Shown in pieces: positions 16,169-24,798 of a stretch of DNA of 64,000 nt. Source of the stretch: JAJXXT01 sp963764465. Lineage in GTDB: Bacteria; Pseudomonadota; Alphaproteobacteria; Acetobacterales; Acetobacteraceae. The DNA is taken from assembly GCA_963764465.1 (NCBI GenBank), contig CAVXSO010000002.1, forward strand, positions 759,987 to 823,986, written 5' to 3'. The notes beneath the pieces are model-generated. The model was not told where the DNA came from. It made no database searches and worked only from the letters and a program-made list of their open reading frames with translations. Within the stretch, counting starts at the first letter, position 1, and the number at the start of each line of letters is the position of its first letter. Position numbers and translations under genes: made by a program.

Positions 16169-16942
16169 ATGACCACGCTCTTCGACCTCACCGGCAAGGT
16201 CGCCGTCGTCACCGGCGCATCGCGGGGCATCGGCCGCGCCATCGCGCTGCGGCTCGCCCAGCACGGCGCCCTCGTCACCGTCTCCAGCCGCAAGCTCGAT
16301 GCCTGCGAAGCCGTCGTCGCGGACATCGCGGCCGCAGGCGGCAAGGCCCGCGCCCAGGCGTGCCATATCGGCCGCAAGGAAGACCTCGCCGCCCTCGTCG
16401 AGCGCACCATCGCCGCCTGGGGCGGCATCGACATCCTGGTCTGCAACGCCGCCATCAACCCGCATTTCGGCCCCGCCGCCACCATCGGCGACGACGCGTT
16501 CGACCGCACCATGGCCAGCAACGTCCGCAGCAATTTCTGGCTCGCCAACATGGTCCTGCCGGGCATGGAACAGCGCGGCGGCGGCAGCGTCATCGTCGTC
16601 TCCTCCATCGCCGGGCTCCGGGGCTCCACCAATCTCGGCGTCTACGCGCTCTCCAAGGCCGCGGACCTGCAACTGGTGCGCAACATCGCGGTGGAATGGG
16701 GCCCGCGCGGCATCCGCGCCAACGCCATCGCGCCCGGCCTCATCCGCACGGATTTCGCCCGCGCCCTCTGGGAAGACCCGGTCAACCTCGCCAAGCGCGA
16801 GCGCGAAACCCCCCTCAAGCGCATCGGCGAGCCGGACGAGATCGCCGGTGCCGCCGTCTTCCTCGCCTCGCCCGCCGCCAGCTTCATGACCGGCCAGACG
16901 CTCGTCATCGACGGCGGGCTGACCGTCGGCCCGCCCGGCTGA
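16169..16942 (+). CDS. Short-chain dehydrogenase/reductase (SDR)
   Basis: This 257-residue classical SDR has the Rossmann motif TGASRGIG near residue 17, NAA in ILVCNAAINP, catalytic Ser in VVSSIAGLRGS, and Tyr/Lys in YALSKAADL. The C-terminus has ASFMTGQTLVIDGG, typical of dehydrogenases related to FabG and DHRS4. It reduces or oxidises a carbonyl with NAD(P)H. Its stop overlaps the arfB-like start (TGATG), so the two are co-translated. Confidence 0.92.
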   Translation: MTTLFDLTGKVAVVTGASRGIGRAIALRLAQHGALVTVSSRKLDACEAVVADIAAAGGKARAQACHIGRKEDLAALVERTIAAWGGIDILVCNAAINPHFGPAATIGDDAFDRTMASNVRSNFWLANMVLPGMEQRGGGSVIVVSSIAGLRGSTNLGVYALSKAADLQLVRNIAVEWGPRGIRANAIAPGLIRTDFARALWEDPVNLAKRERETPLKRIGEPDEIAGAAVFLASPAASFMTGQTLVIDGGLTVGPPG

Positions 16943-17373
16943 TGGCCGAGCGCTACCGCATCGCCGCGCCAGGCCTCGTCCTCGACATGGAGGAAGTCGC
17001 CTTCGCCTACATCCGCGCGGCCGGCCCCGGCGGGCAGAACGTCAACAAGGTCGCGACCGCCGTCCAGCTTCGTTTCGATGCGGCCCGCTCCCCCTCGCTG
17101 CCGCCAGCCGTCCGCACCCGGCTCGCGGCCCTCGCCGGCTCGCGCCTCACCACCGAGGGCGAAATCGTCATCACGGCGCAGGCGACGCGCAGCCAGGCCC
17201 GCAACCGCGAGGCCGCGATCGAGCAGCTGCTCGGCCTCATCGCGGCGGCGGCAAAACCGCCCAAGAAGCGCTACGCCACCCGGGTCCCGCACGCGCAACG
17301 CACCAGGCGCCTCGAATCAAAGCGCCAGAACGCCGCGCGCAAGGCCACGCGCCGCCCACCCCATGAACAGTGA
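16942..17373 (+). CDS. arfB: Peptidyl-tRNA hydrolase ArfB (ribosome rescue)
   Basis: This 143-residue release-factor-like protein has GGQ in IRAAGPGGQNVNKVATAVQL, which catalyses peptidyl-tRNA hydrolysis, and a long basic C-terminal tail (RRLESKRQNAARKATRR) that enters the mRNA channel of stalled ribosomes. Lack of domains 1 and 2 distinguishes it from RF1/RF2. It overlaps the SDR gene by one base. Confidence 0.94.
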   Translation: MAERYRIAAPGLVLDMEEVAFAYIRAAGPGGQNVNKVATAVQLRFDAARSPSLPPAVRTRLAALAGSRLTTEGEIVITAQATRSQARNREAAIEQLLGLIAAAAKPPKKRYATRVPHAQRTRRLESKRQNAARKATRRPPHEQ

Positions 17374-17427
17374 CGGGAGCCCGACGATGCCGCATCCATC
17401 CGCATGCCAGAGCAGGGGAGGGCACCG

Positions 17428-18126
17428 ATGGCCCTGAACGGTTCCGCCTTCCTCGCCATCTGGCACGACATCGCCGAGGGCGCCCACGCGGAATACATCG
17501 AGTGGCACACGCGCGAGCACATGCCGGAGCGCCTCTCCATCGAGGGCTTCCGCACCGGCAAGCGGCTGCACCGGCCGGACGCGCCACGCCACGTCTTCGG
17601 CACGATCTACGCGGGCGACAGCGTGGAGGTCTTCCGCTCCCCCGCCTACCTCGCCCGCCTCAACAACCCCACGCCCTGGACCTCGTCGGTCGCGCCCACC
17701 TTCCAGAACTTCCTGCGCGTCGCCTGCGAGCGCGTCGCCAGCGCGGGCCTCGGCGACGGCGGCGCCATGGCCACCCTGCGCTTCGACTATGCCCACAACG
17801 ACAGCGAAACAAAACTCCGGGCCCACGCCCAGGACCTCGTCCGCCGCATCCACGCCCTGCGCGGCGTCTCGGTGGTGCATCTCGGCCTCGCCCGCCACGA
17901 CGTCTCCGCCGCCCGCACGCGCGAGACGGAGCTGCGCAGCCCGATGGCGGAAAAAGGCTTCGACGCCGTGCTCCTCGTCGAGGGCTCGTCCCGCGCCGGC
18001 CTCGACGACGCGGCCAGGGAGGCGGAGCTCATGGCGCTCGCGACCGCCACGCTCACCGCCCCCGCTGGCCTCGTCTACGAAACCGCCTACACCCTCACCG
18101 CGGAGGACATGCGCGCCGCGCGCTGA
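17428..18126 (+). CDS. EthD/DUF4286-like dimeric alpha-beta barrel protein
   Basis: GGGGAGGG upstream favours ATG 17428 (232 residues) over 17404. The first half (AFLAIWHDIAEGAHAEYIEW then HTREHMPERLSIEGF) has the aromatic and His-rich pattern of small ferredoxin-fold alpha-beta barrel proteins. The second half may be a repeat of the fold (VSVVHLGLARHDVSAAR). These often serve as auxiliary proteins in aromatic or ether degradation. It lies between arfB and ridA in one direction. Confidence 0.65.
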   Translation: MALNGSAFLAIWHDIAEGAHAEYIEWHTREHMPERLSIEGFRTGKRLHRPDAPRHVFGTIYAGDSVEVFRSPAYLARLNNPTPWTSSVAPTFQNFLRVACERVASAGLGDGGAMATLRFDYAHNDSETKLRAHAQDLVRRIHALRGVSVVHLGLARHDVSAARTRETELRSPMAEKGFDAVLLVEGSSRAGLDDAAREAELMALATATLTAPAGLVYETAYTLTAEDMRAAR

Positions 18127-18159
18127 TCCCCGCTTTCGTCAACAACAGGAAACGACCGC

Positions 18160-18552
18160 ATGGACGACCGCCGCTTCCACATGGTCCCGGGCGCCCCCAC
18201 GCCCGTCGCCCCGTTCAGCCACGCGGTGGAAACCGGCGGCTGGGTCCTCCTCACCGGCCAGATGCCGACGGACCCCGAAAACGATGCCGCCCCGCTGCCA
18301 GAGGGCATCGAGGCGCAGACCCGCCGTGTCATGGACAATCTCGGCCTGGTGCTGGCCGGCCTCGGCCTCGGCTTCGCCCACATCGTCCAGGCCCGCGCCT
18401 ACCTCACGCATTTCGAGCGCGACTACGCCACCATGAACGCGATCTACCGCGCTTATTTCGAGCCCGGAAAACTCCCCGCCCGCACCTGCATCGGTGTCAC
18501 CGGCCTCGCCCGCGCCGCCCTGGTCGAGATCGACGCCCTCGCCCGACGCTGA
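18160..18552 (+). CDS. RidA/YjgF family deaminase
   Basis: This 130-residue protein has FSHAVETGGWVLLTGQMPTD, VMDNLGLVLAGLGLGFAHIV and a C-terminal ARTCIGVTGLARAALVEIDA. The Arg in PARTCIGV is the substrate carboxylate-binding residue of active RidA enzymes. Such proteins hydrolyse reactive enamine/imine intermediates from PLP enzymes, which fits a neighbourhood with a class III aminotransferase. Confidence 0.92.
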   Translation: MDDRRFHMVPGAPTPVAPFSHAVETGGWVLLTGQMPTDPENDAAPLPEGIEAQTRRVMDNLGLVLAGLGLGFAHIVQARAYLTHFERDYATMNAIYRAYFEPGKLPARTCIGVTGLARAALVEIDALARR

Positions 18553-18556
18553 CGGT

Positions 18557-18599
18557 GGGCGCTGACTTCGGGCGCTGACTTCGGGCGCTGACTTCGGGC
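18557..18599. repeat. 13-bp tandem repeat (3 copies) between convergent genes
   Basis: GGGCGCTGACTTC occurs three times without gaps (18557-18569, 18570-18582, 18583-18595), followed by a partial fourth. It fills the space between the ridA stop and the stop of the convergent SDR. Neither gene's coding region includes it, and no terminator-like hairpin is evident. Confidence 0.88.
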
Positions 18600-18603
18600 G
18601 CGC

Positions 18604-19362
18604 TCACCCCCGCCCGATGAACGGCATCCGCGTCGCCATCACGGTCACGAACTGCACGTTCGCCTCCGGCGGCAGGTTGGCCATGAACAGCACCGTGTCG
18701 CCCACCTGTGCCACGTCCATCGTCGGCTCCGGCTTCATCGTCCCGTCCGCCTGCGGCACGCCGCCCGCCATCCGCGCCGTCATCGGTGTCGCCGCGTTGC
18801 CGATATCGATCTGCCCGCACGCGATATCGAACGCCCGCCCGTCGAGCGAGATCGAGCGCGTGAGCCCGGTGATCGCATGCTTCGTCGCCGTGTACGCCGC
18901 CGAACCAGGCCGCGGCACATGCGCGGAGATGGAGCCGTTGTTGATGATCCGCCCGCCGCGCGGCGCCTGCTCGCGCATCATCCGGAACGCGGCGTTCGCC
19001 ACCAGGAACGCGCCGTTGAGATTGACGCCGACGACCTTGCTCCACTGCTCCCACGTCATGTCGCCGAAATTCGTGCTCGGCACATTGCCGCCCGCGTTGT
19101 TGAACAGCATGTCGAGCCGCCCGCATCGCGCCTTGATCGCGGCGAACAGCGCCGCGACGGAGGCAGGATCGCTCACATCGCAGGGCACGCACACCGCGCG
19201 CCCGGCGGCATCGCCGGCGAGGTTGGCGGTCTCGGTCAGCGCCTCCGCGCGCCGTCCCGCCAGCACCACGGTCCAGCCGCCACCCAGCAGCGACAGCGTC
19301 GCCGCCCGCCCCACGCCGCTGCCCGCGCCGGTCACCAGCGCAATCCGTTCCGCCCCCGCCAT
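18604..19362 (-). CDS. Short-chain dehydrogenase/reductase (SDR)
   Basis: This 252-residue protein starts MAGAERIALVTGAGSGVGRA with the cofactor Gly motif. NNAGGNVP, Ser in NNGSISAHVPRPGS and YTATKHAITGL complete the classical SDR catalytic set. The C-terminus (PPEANVQFVTVMATRMPFIG) resembles SDRs with bound NAD(H) and no membrane part. It is divergent from the class III aminotransferase across about 40 bases. Substrate unknown. Confidence 0.92.
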   Translation of the reverse strand: MAGAERIALVTGAGSGVGRAATLSLLGGGWTVVLAGRRAEALTETANLAGDAAGRAVCVPCDVSDPASVAALFAAIKARCGRLDMLFNNAGGNVPSTNFGDMTWEQWSKVVGVNLNGAFLVANAAFRMMREQAPRGGRIINNGSISAHVPRPGSAAYTATKHAITGLTRSISLDGRAFDIACGQIDIGNAATPMTARMAGGVPQADGTMKPEPTMDVAQVGDTVLFMANLPPEANVQFVTVMATRMPFIGRG

Positions 19363-19404
19363 GCTCGATCTCCCAATTTGACGCCGACACCCTAGAGTCG
19401 GAGC

Positions 19405-20730
19405 ATGCGGCCCATGAACGAGATCGGCAAGTTTGGGCGCAACGCCACGATCGACGAAGCCCTCGCGGAGGCAAGGCGCGAGTACTCCGCGCGCAACCCC
19501 GCCTCCGCAGCCCGCCAGCTCGCGGCAAAGGCCGCCATGCCCGGCGGCAACACCCGCACCGTTCTCTATTACGACCCGTTCCCGCTCGGCTTCGCGAAGG
19601 GGGAGGGCGCACGCCTGTTCGACGTCGATGGCCACGAATACGTGGACCTGCTCGGCGAATACACCGCGGGCATCGCCGGCCACTCGCATCCCGCCATCCG
19701 CCGCGCCGTGCTCGCGGCGATGGATGGCGGCATCAGCCTCGGCGGCCACAACACGCTGGAGCCGAAATTCTCCGCGCTGGTAAAATCCCGCTTCCCGGCG
19801 ATGGAATTGCTGCGCTTCACCAACTCCGGCACCGAGGCGAACCTGCTCGCCATCAGCACCGCCGTCGCCGCCTCCGGCAGGCAGGGCGTCATGGTGTTCA
19901 AGGGCGGCTACCACGGCGCCGTCTTCACCTTCTCGGGCGGCGCCAACATCAACGCCCCGTTCGACTACGTCCTCGCCGGCTACAACGACATCGCGGGCAC
20001 GCGCGCGCTGATCGCCGAACACGCGGAGAAACTCGCCGCCGTCATCCTCGAGCCGATGCTGGGCGGCGGCGGCTGCATCCCCGCGACGCCGGAATTCCTC
20101 GCCATGCTGCGGGAGGAAACGGCCAATCGCGGCATCACCCTCATCTTCGACGAGGTGATGACCTCCCGCCTCGCGCCGCACGGCCTCGGCCATCTGCGCG
20201 GCATCACGCCGGACCTGATGACGCTCGGCAAATACGTGGGCGGCGGCATGTCCTTCGGCGCGTTCGGCGGCCGCGAAGCCCTGATGGCGCGCTTCGACCC
20301 CTCGCGCGAAGGGGCCCTGCCGCATGCCGGCACGTTCAACAACAACGTGCTCACCATGTCCGCCGGCACCGCCGCCCTGACGGAAATCTACACCGAGGAA
20401 GCGGCCATCGCCCTCAACGCGCGCGGCGAGAAACTGCGCGCCCGCCTCAATGACGCAGCGAAACGATCGGGCGCGCCCGTGCAATGGACCGGCATCGGCT
20501 CCATGATGGCCTTCCACCCCGTCGCGGGAGACATCGGCACACCGGAACAATCCAACGCCGGCGACGCGCGCATCCGCGAGCTGCTCTTCTTCGACCTGCT
20601 GCGCGCCGGCTTCTGGATCGCGCGGCGCGGCATGATCGCGCTCTCGCTCCCGCTCACGGACGCGGATCTGGACGCCTTCGCCGCCGCCTTCGAGGAGTTC
20701 CTGTCCAGCCGCCGCCCGCTGCTGGGCTAG
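19405..20730 (+). CDS. Class III aminotransferase (glutamate-1-semialdehyde-aminomutase-like)
   Basis: This 441-residue PLP enzyme contains FDVDGHEYVDLLGEYTAGIA, TNSGTEANLLAI, and DEVMTSRLAPHG followed by TLGKYVGGGMSFGAFGG. The PLP lysine is Lys276 in TLGKYVGG. It resembles the GSA-AM branch rather than ornithine or acetylornithine aminotransferases. It may be a true transaminase or an aminomutase. GGAGC lies directly before ATG 19405, and ATG 19414 is an alternative start. Confidence 0.9.
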   Translation: MRPMNEIGKFGRNATIDEALAEARREYSARNPASAARQLAAKAAMPGGNTRTVLYYDPFPLGFAKGEGARLFDVDGHEYVDLLGEYTAGIAGHSHPAIRRAVLAAMDGGISLGGHNTLEPKFSALVKSRFPAMELLRFTNSGTEANLLAISTAVAASGRQGVMVFKGGYHGAVFTFSGGANINAPFDYVLAGYNDIAGTRALIAEHAEKLAAVILEPMLGGGGCIPATPEFLAMLREETANRGITLIFDEVMTSRLAPHGLGHLRGITPDLMTLGKYVGGGMSFGAFGGREALMARFDPSREGALPHAGTFNNNVLTMSAGTAALTEIYTEEAAIALNARGEKLRARLNDAAKRSGAPVQWTGIGSMMAFHPVAGDIGTPEQSNAGDARIRELLFFDLLRAGFWIARRGMIALSLPLTDADLDAFAAAFEEFLSSRRPLLG

Positions 20731-20764
20731 GAGAGTGCGCCGCACCAGCCGACAGGAGATCCCA

Positions 20765-21235
20765 ATGCGGAAAAACCTTCTGACGGGGCTTGCCATCATC
20801 GGGCTTTCGCTCCCGGCCCTCGCCCCCACCCAGGCCAGGGCCGACGCGGCGTCGGACGCGCTCGGCCAGTGCCTGATCACGTCCTCCAGCGCCGCGGATC
20901 GCGTCGCCATCGTGCAATGGATGTTCTCGGCCATCGCCTCGCACCCGGACGTGATGCGCTACACCAACCTCACCACGAGCCAGAAGGAGGCGATCTCGCA
21001 AAATGCCGCCGTGGTCTCGCAGCGGCTGGTGACGACGGATTGCCGCACCCTGGCCGTCGCCGCGCTGCACGACAAGAACCCGGACGCGATGCGCCAGGCC
21101 TTCGACCAGCTCGGCCATTTCGCGATGCGGGAGCTGACCACGAATCCCCTGGTCCGGGCGCAGATGTCCCAGCTCGAAAAGAGCCTGGAAACCGCCGCCA
21201 TGCAGGACCTCGCCAACCAGGTGAAGCAGCCGTAA
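20765..21235 (+). CDS. Exported protein of unknown function
   Basis: AGGAG lies six bases before ATG 20765. A Sec signal peptide (LLTGLAIIGLSLPALAPTQA, then RADA) precedes a helical mature domain with CLITSSSAADRVAIVQWMFS and VTTDCRTLAVAALHDKNPDA; the two cysteines could form a disulphide. It is probably periplasmic. No family name is known to me. It follows the aminotransferase by 34 bases and may be co-transcribed. Confidence 0.78.
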   Translation: MRKNLLTGLAIIGLSLPALAPTQARADAASDALGQCLITSSSAADRVAIVQWMFSAIASHPDVMRYTNLTTSQKEAISQNAAVVSQRLVTTDCRTLAVAALHDKNPDAMRQAFDQLGHFAMRELTTNPLVRAQMSQLEKSLETAAMQDLANQVKQP

Positions 21236-21249
21236 CCGCCATCGCCGCG

Positions 21250-21480
21250 GTGACCGCGCAACCCGGGCTTCGCTGCGAGATCGCCTGCCCAAACTGCGGC
21301 CACCGCCGGGTCGAGACGATGCCGACGAATGCGTGCCAGTTCTTCTATGAATGCGAGAGCTGCAAGACGCTGCTTCGCCCCAGGCCCGGCGATTGCTGCG
21401 TGTTCTGCTCCTTTGGCTCGGTCCCGTGCCCGCCGGTTCAGCTTCAGCGCCAGGGCACCGGCGATTTCTGCTGCCGCTAG
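21250..21480 (+). CDS. GDCCVxC-domain zinc-ribbon protein
   Basis: This 76-residue protein starts with GTG 21250. It has CPNCGHRRVETMPTNACQFF, YECESCKTLLRPRPGDCCVF and CSFGSVPCPPVQ. The GDCCVFC(S/Y) core is the signature of a small family annotated as GDCCVxC (seleno)proteins, sometimes near mercury-resistance genes. All positions here are Cys. The stop codon TAG belongs to the CTAGAGCAA end of the palindromic repeat that follows. No clear ribosome site is seen. Confidence 0.8.
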   Translation: MTAQPGLRCEIACPNCGHRRVETMPTNACQFFYECESCKTLLRPRPGDCCVFCSFGSVPCPPVQLQRQGTGDFCCR

Positions 21481-21605
21481 AGCAACGTCCGACCTGTCTG
21501 AGCCGCGAAGGTTCAGACGGGTCGGAGATAAGTTGCTCTAGATACTATGTTTTCTAGAGCAAGAAATCCGACCGGATGATTCCATCCGGTCGGATATTGC
21601 TCTAG
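21477..21605. repeat. Two palindromic CTAGAGCAA repeat units
   Basis: Unit 1 (21477-21541) and unit 2 (21554-21605) each begin CTAGAGCAA and end TTGCTCTAG, with inner arms CCGACC...GGTCGG (unit 1) and ATCCGACCGGAT...ATCCGGTCGGAT (unit 2). Each folds into a long hairpin. Similar CTAGAGCA-type palindromes are widespread intergenic elements in alphaproteobacteria. Placed after the GDCCVxC gene and before a convergent gene, they may also act as a bidirectional terminator. Confidence 0.85.
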
Positions 21606-21636
21606 CGGATCCGCCGCGGCGTCATGGGCACATGCG

Positions 21637-22525
21637 TCACCGCTCACGCTCCCGGCGCAGCGTTCGCCCGGCCTCCAGCATTTCCATCTCGCCGTTCAGC
21701 TCTGCACCGATGAGGATGACGTAGGCGCTCATGAAGAACCACAGCAGCAGCACGATCACCGCGCCGAGCGAGCCGTAGGTGCGGTCGTAGCTGCCGATGG
21801 TCGAGACATATTCGGCGAAACCGACGGAGCCGAGCAGCCACAGCCCGGTCGCGACCACGGCCCCCCAGCTGATCCATTGCCAGGACCGGGCGACGCGCGC
21901 GGGGCCGTAGCGATAGACGATGGCCAGGCCCAGGATCGCGAGCGCCGCGAGCAGCGGCCAGCGGAGCAGGGAAATCACCGCGCGCCAGGCCGGCGGCAAG
22001 GGCAGGCCGCCAGCAGCACCGGCAGCAATGCCACCGGGCCAGCGCCACGGTGCCGAGCACGGCGAGGGCGGCGCCGAGGGCGAGGGCTTCGAGGTTGAAG
22101 CGCACGAAGCCGCGCCGCTCGGCATGGCCGTAGCAGGTGTTGACCGCGGTCATCAGCATGCCGGTGGCCGACCACACGCTCCAGGTGGCGAGCAGCAGGC
22201 TGACCAGCAGCCCGAGCCCGAACGTGGTGGATGGGCCAGCCACCAGCGTCTTGAGCCAGGTCGCCACCAGGGTGAGGGCTTCCGGCGGCAGCACCCCCTC
22301 CATGGCGCCGATCTGGCGCTGCACCATGGCGCGGTCGGCCACCAGACCATAGACCGACACCAGCGCCGTCAGCGCCGGGAACAGGGAGGTCAGCGCATAG
22401 AACGCGGCGGCGGCGGCCAGCACCGAGAGGTTGTCGCGGCTCATCCGTTCCCAGGTGCTCGCGAGGATGCTCCACCAGCCGAGCGCGGGGCCGGCGGTCG
22501 CGCCGGGTTGCTCCCCCCCGCTCAT
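21637..22525 (-). pseudogene. YihY/BrkB-family membrane protein, split by a 1-bp frameshift
   Basis: The N-terminal part reads from ATG 22525 (RMSRDNLSVLAAAAAFYALT, LPPEALTLVATWLKTLVAGP, ATGMLMTAVNTCYG). The C-terminal part is in another frame (RYGPARVARSWQWISWGAVV, YDRTYGSLGAVIVLLLWFF, GAELNGEMEMLEAGR). The switch falls near 22030-22045. Total span is 1 base over a 295-residue protein. YihY/BrkB proteins are six-helix inner-membrane proteins of debated function. The start overlaps the AI-2E stop (ATGA). Confidence 0.83.
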
Positions 22526-24072
22526 GCCGCGGTCGCGGTCGCGTCGGCGGCGGCCGGATGGGCGGCCAGCACCGTCCCGGCGATGTCGGCGGCCGCTTCG
22601 GTGAGCGAGGTCACCACGGCATCGGCGCCGGTCTCGCCAAGCGCGTCGCGACGCTTCGCCTCCCGCGCCGTGAGGGTCCAGTAACCCACGGTGATGGGCG
22701 TCTTCGGGTGCCTGCGGCGCAGGCGGCGGACGAGATCGCGGGCCTTGGCGAAATCCTCGGCCTCCAGATAGGACAGGCAGATCATCGCCACCCCCGTCAT
22801 GTCGAGTGCCGCCAGGGCGGCGGGCGAGACGGCGGGGCTCGGCGCAACCCGTGCCGCGATACCCGCGCCGGCAAGAAGCTGGGCCAGCATCGCGGCGGCG
22901 GATTCGTCGAGCGAGCTGTGGCCGGCGATGCACAGCACCACGCCGCAAGCGGGATCGGCCGCCGCCGCCGGCAGCGCGTGGTCGGACAGGTCCTGCATCA
23001 GGCCGTCCACCGCGTCCTTGATCTGCGCCCGGCGATCGTGGCCGAGGCTGGAGGCGTCGGCCTGGGCGAGGTCCAGGCCGCGGATCGCCACCTCGTCGTA
23101 GTAGGCCGCCAGCGGCTTGTCGCGCAGGAAGACCTCGGCGAGGTGGGCGGCTTCGTGGGGATCGTTGGCGAGGATGCGCTGGTAGAACGTTTCCTCCGGG
23201 CGCAGGGCCGGCTCGTCGCCGAGCACGACATCGAGGAATTCGAGCCGGGCGACATGGCGGCCGAGGACGACGAGGCAAAGCGTCAGCGGGGTCGAGAGCA
23301 GCAGGCCGATCGGACCCCACAACCATGTCCAGAACGCTGCCGAAACGACCACGGCGACCGGCGATAGCCCGGTGTGGTGGCTGTACACATAGGGCTCGAC
23401 GGCCTGGCCGATGGCCGTCTCGATCGCCAGGAACAGGCCGGCGGTCCAGGCGAGCCGCGACCAGCCTGGATCGATCGCGAATGCCAGCGTCATCGGGAAC
23501 AGGGCGGCGATGACCGGGCCGATATAGGGCACGAAGCGCAGCAGCATCGCGAGCATGCCCCAGAGCACGGGATGGGGGATGCCAATGCCCCACAGCCCGA
23601 GCCCGATCAGCACGCCGAACATCGTGTTGATGGCGAGCTGCACCAGGAGATAGCGGCTGAGACGGGCGATGGCGTCGTCGAGGGCCTCGGTCGTGCGGCG
23701 CAGATCGCCGGCGCCGGCCAGGCGGATGAAGCGATCGCGCAGGTCCTCGCGCTGCAACAGGAAGAAGATGACGAACACGATGACGATGCCGGCGGTCGCG
23801 AGCGGGCGCAGCAGCGGGCCCATGACCTTCTGCACGATGTCGAACGGGGTCGCGGACCGCGCATGCACCTCGACGACAACCGGCCGGGGCGACGGCGCCG
23901 CCCCGCCGGCCGGCGGGGCGGGAATCGGCGGGGAGGCAACCGGCGGGAGGGGGATCGTCCCGGCACGGGTCGCCGCTGGCGCGAGCGGCGCGGTGCCGGC
24001 GTCGGCGCCGCGAGTTGGGTCGGCGGCCGATCCGCCGCGTCGCCATCGGGAAATGCGTGACCGGCCCCTCAT
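22522..24072 (-). pseudogene. AI-2E family transporter, 5'-truncated
   Basis: The reading frame gives the C-terminal membrane core of AI-2E transporters (VIFFLLQREDLRDRFIRL is close to VFVIFFLLQREDLRDRFIRL; then RFVPYIGPVIAALFPMTLAF and FWTWLWGPIGLLLSTPLTLC) and a ~200-residue soluble tail with PEETFYQRILANDPHEAAHL. About 200 N-terminal residues normally present, including the first membrane helices, are absent. Upstream the frame runs into a Pro/Ala-rich linker and then the end of an EthD-like gene with no stop between. This looks like a deletion or insertion junction near 24040-24060, or an assembly join. Confidence 0.75.
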
Positions 24073-24673
24073 AGGCCGGAAACCGCGCGAAATCCGCCCG
24101 CATCTCGTGGCGCACCGGCGAGTTCAGCGCCGCGGTCAGCGAAGCCGCGTCGTCGAACACCACCTTGTTCCTCTGCAGCGCGTCCGCGCGCCGCAGCGCG
24201 ATCCCGCCCATCCAGTCCAGCCGCGTGCAGATCTCGATTGCGCGTATCCCCGCGAACCGCGCCATGATCGCGGGGTGATGCGCGAGGTAATATTCCAGCC
24301 ACGCAACGTCATCCGCCGCGCGACCCTCGTACGAAACGAGGTAGGTGCACGCCGCCGGCCCGTTCGCGTCCGGCACCGGAAAGCGCCGCGCCAGCATCGC
24401 CTGCTGCGTCGTCCCCTCGGGCAGCAGCGCCGCAAGCGGCGCGAGCGGCCCGGCCGGCGCCACCGCCGCCTCCAGCGCCTCGATGGACGCGAAATCCAGC
24501 TCCAGCGCCACCGGCGGCGGCGCCCCGTCGTTCAGGTAGGGGTCGGAGGTGCTGGCCGGCGTGTGCACCAGCCCCGCCGCGAGCCCCGGCGCCGCCCCCG
24601 CCGCGCGTGCCACGTCCTCCACCGGTGCCACCGGCTTCGCCCCCGCCGGGGCCACGACCACATAACGAAACAA
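24037..24673 (-). CDS. EthD-domain protein, 3' end lost at a junction
   Basis: A TTG start at 24673 is preceded by GGGAGGGG (7-base spacing) and gives MFRYVVVAPAGAKPVAPVED. The C-terminal half has an EthD-like segment: VSYEGRAADDVAWLEYYLAH, HPAIMARFAGIRAIEI. The conserved end (AYEGPVTHFPMATRR) is reached at about 24040, but no stop follows; the frame continues through the truncated AI-2E gene. EthD proteins are small dimeric helpers in ether or aromatic catabolism. It is divergent from the BoxR/BzdR-like regulator, a plausible partner. Confidence 0.65.
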
Positions 24674-24798
24674 CCGAACCCCTCCCGAAATTCCGCGCGA
24701 AACTGGACTTTCGCGCGCCACCCACGAACACTCCGCCGCATGTGGGATGGGCGCATGCACGCAACCGCGCAAGAGGGCAGGGCGAAGGGACACCGGCG

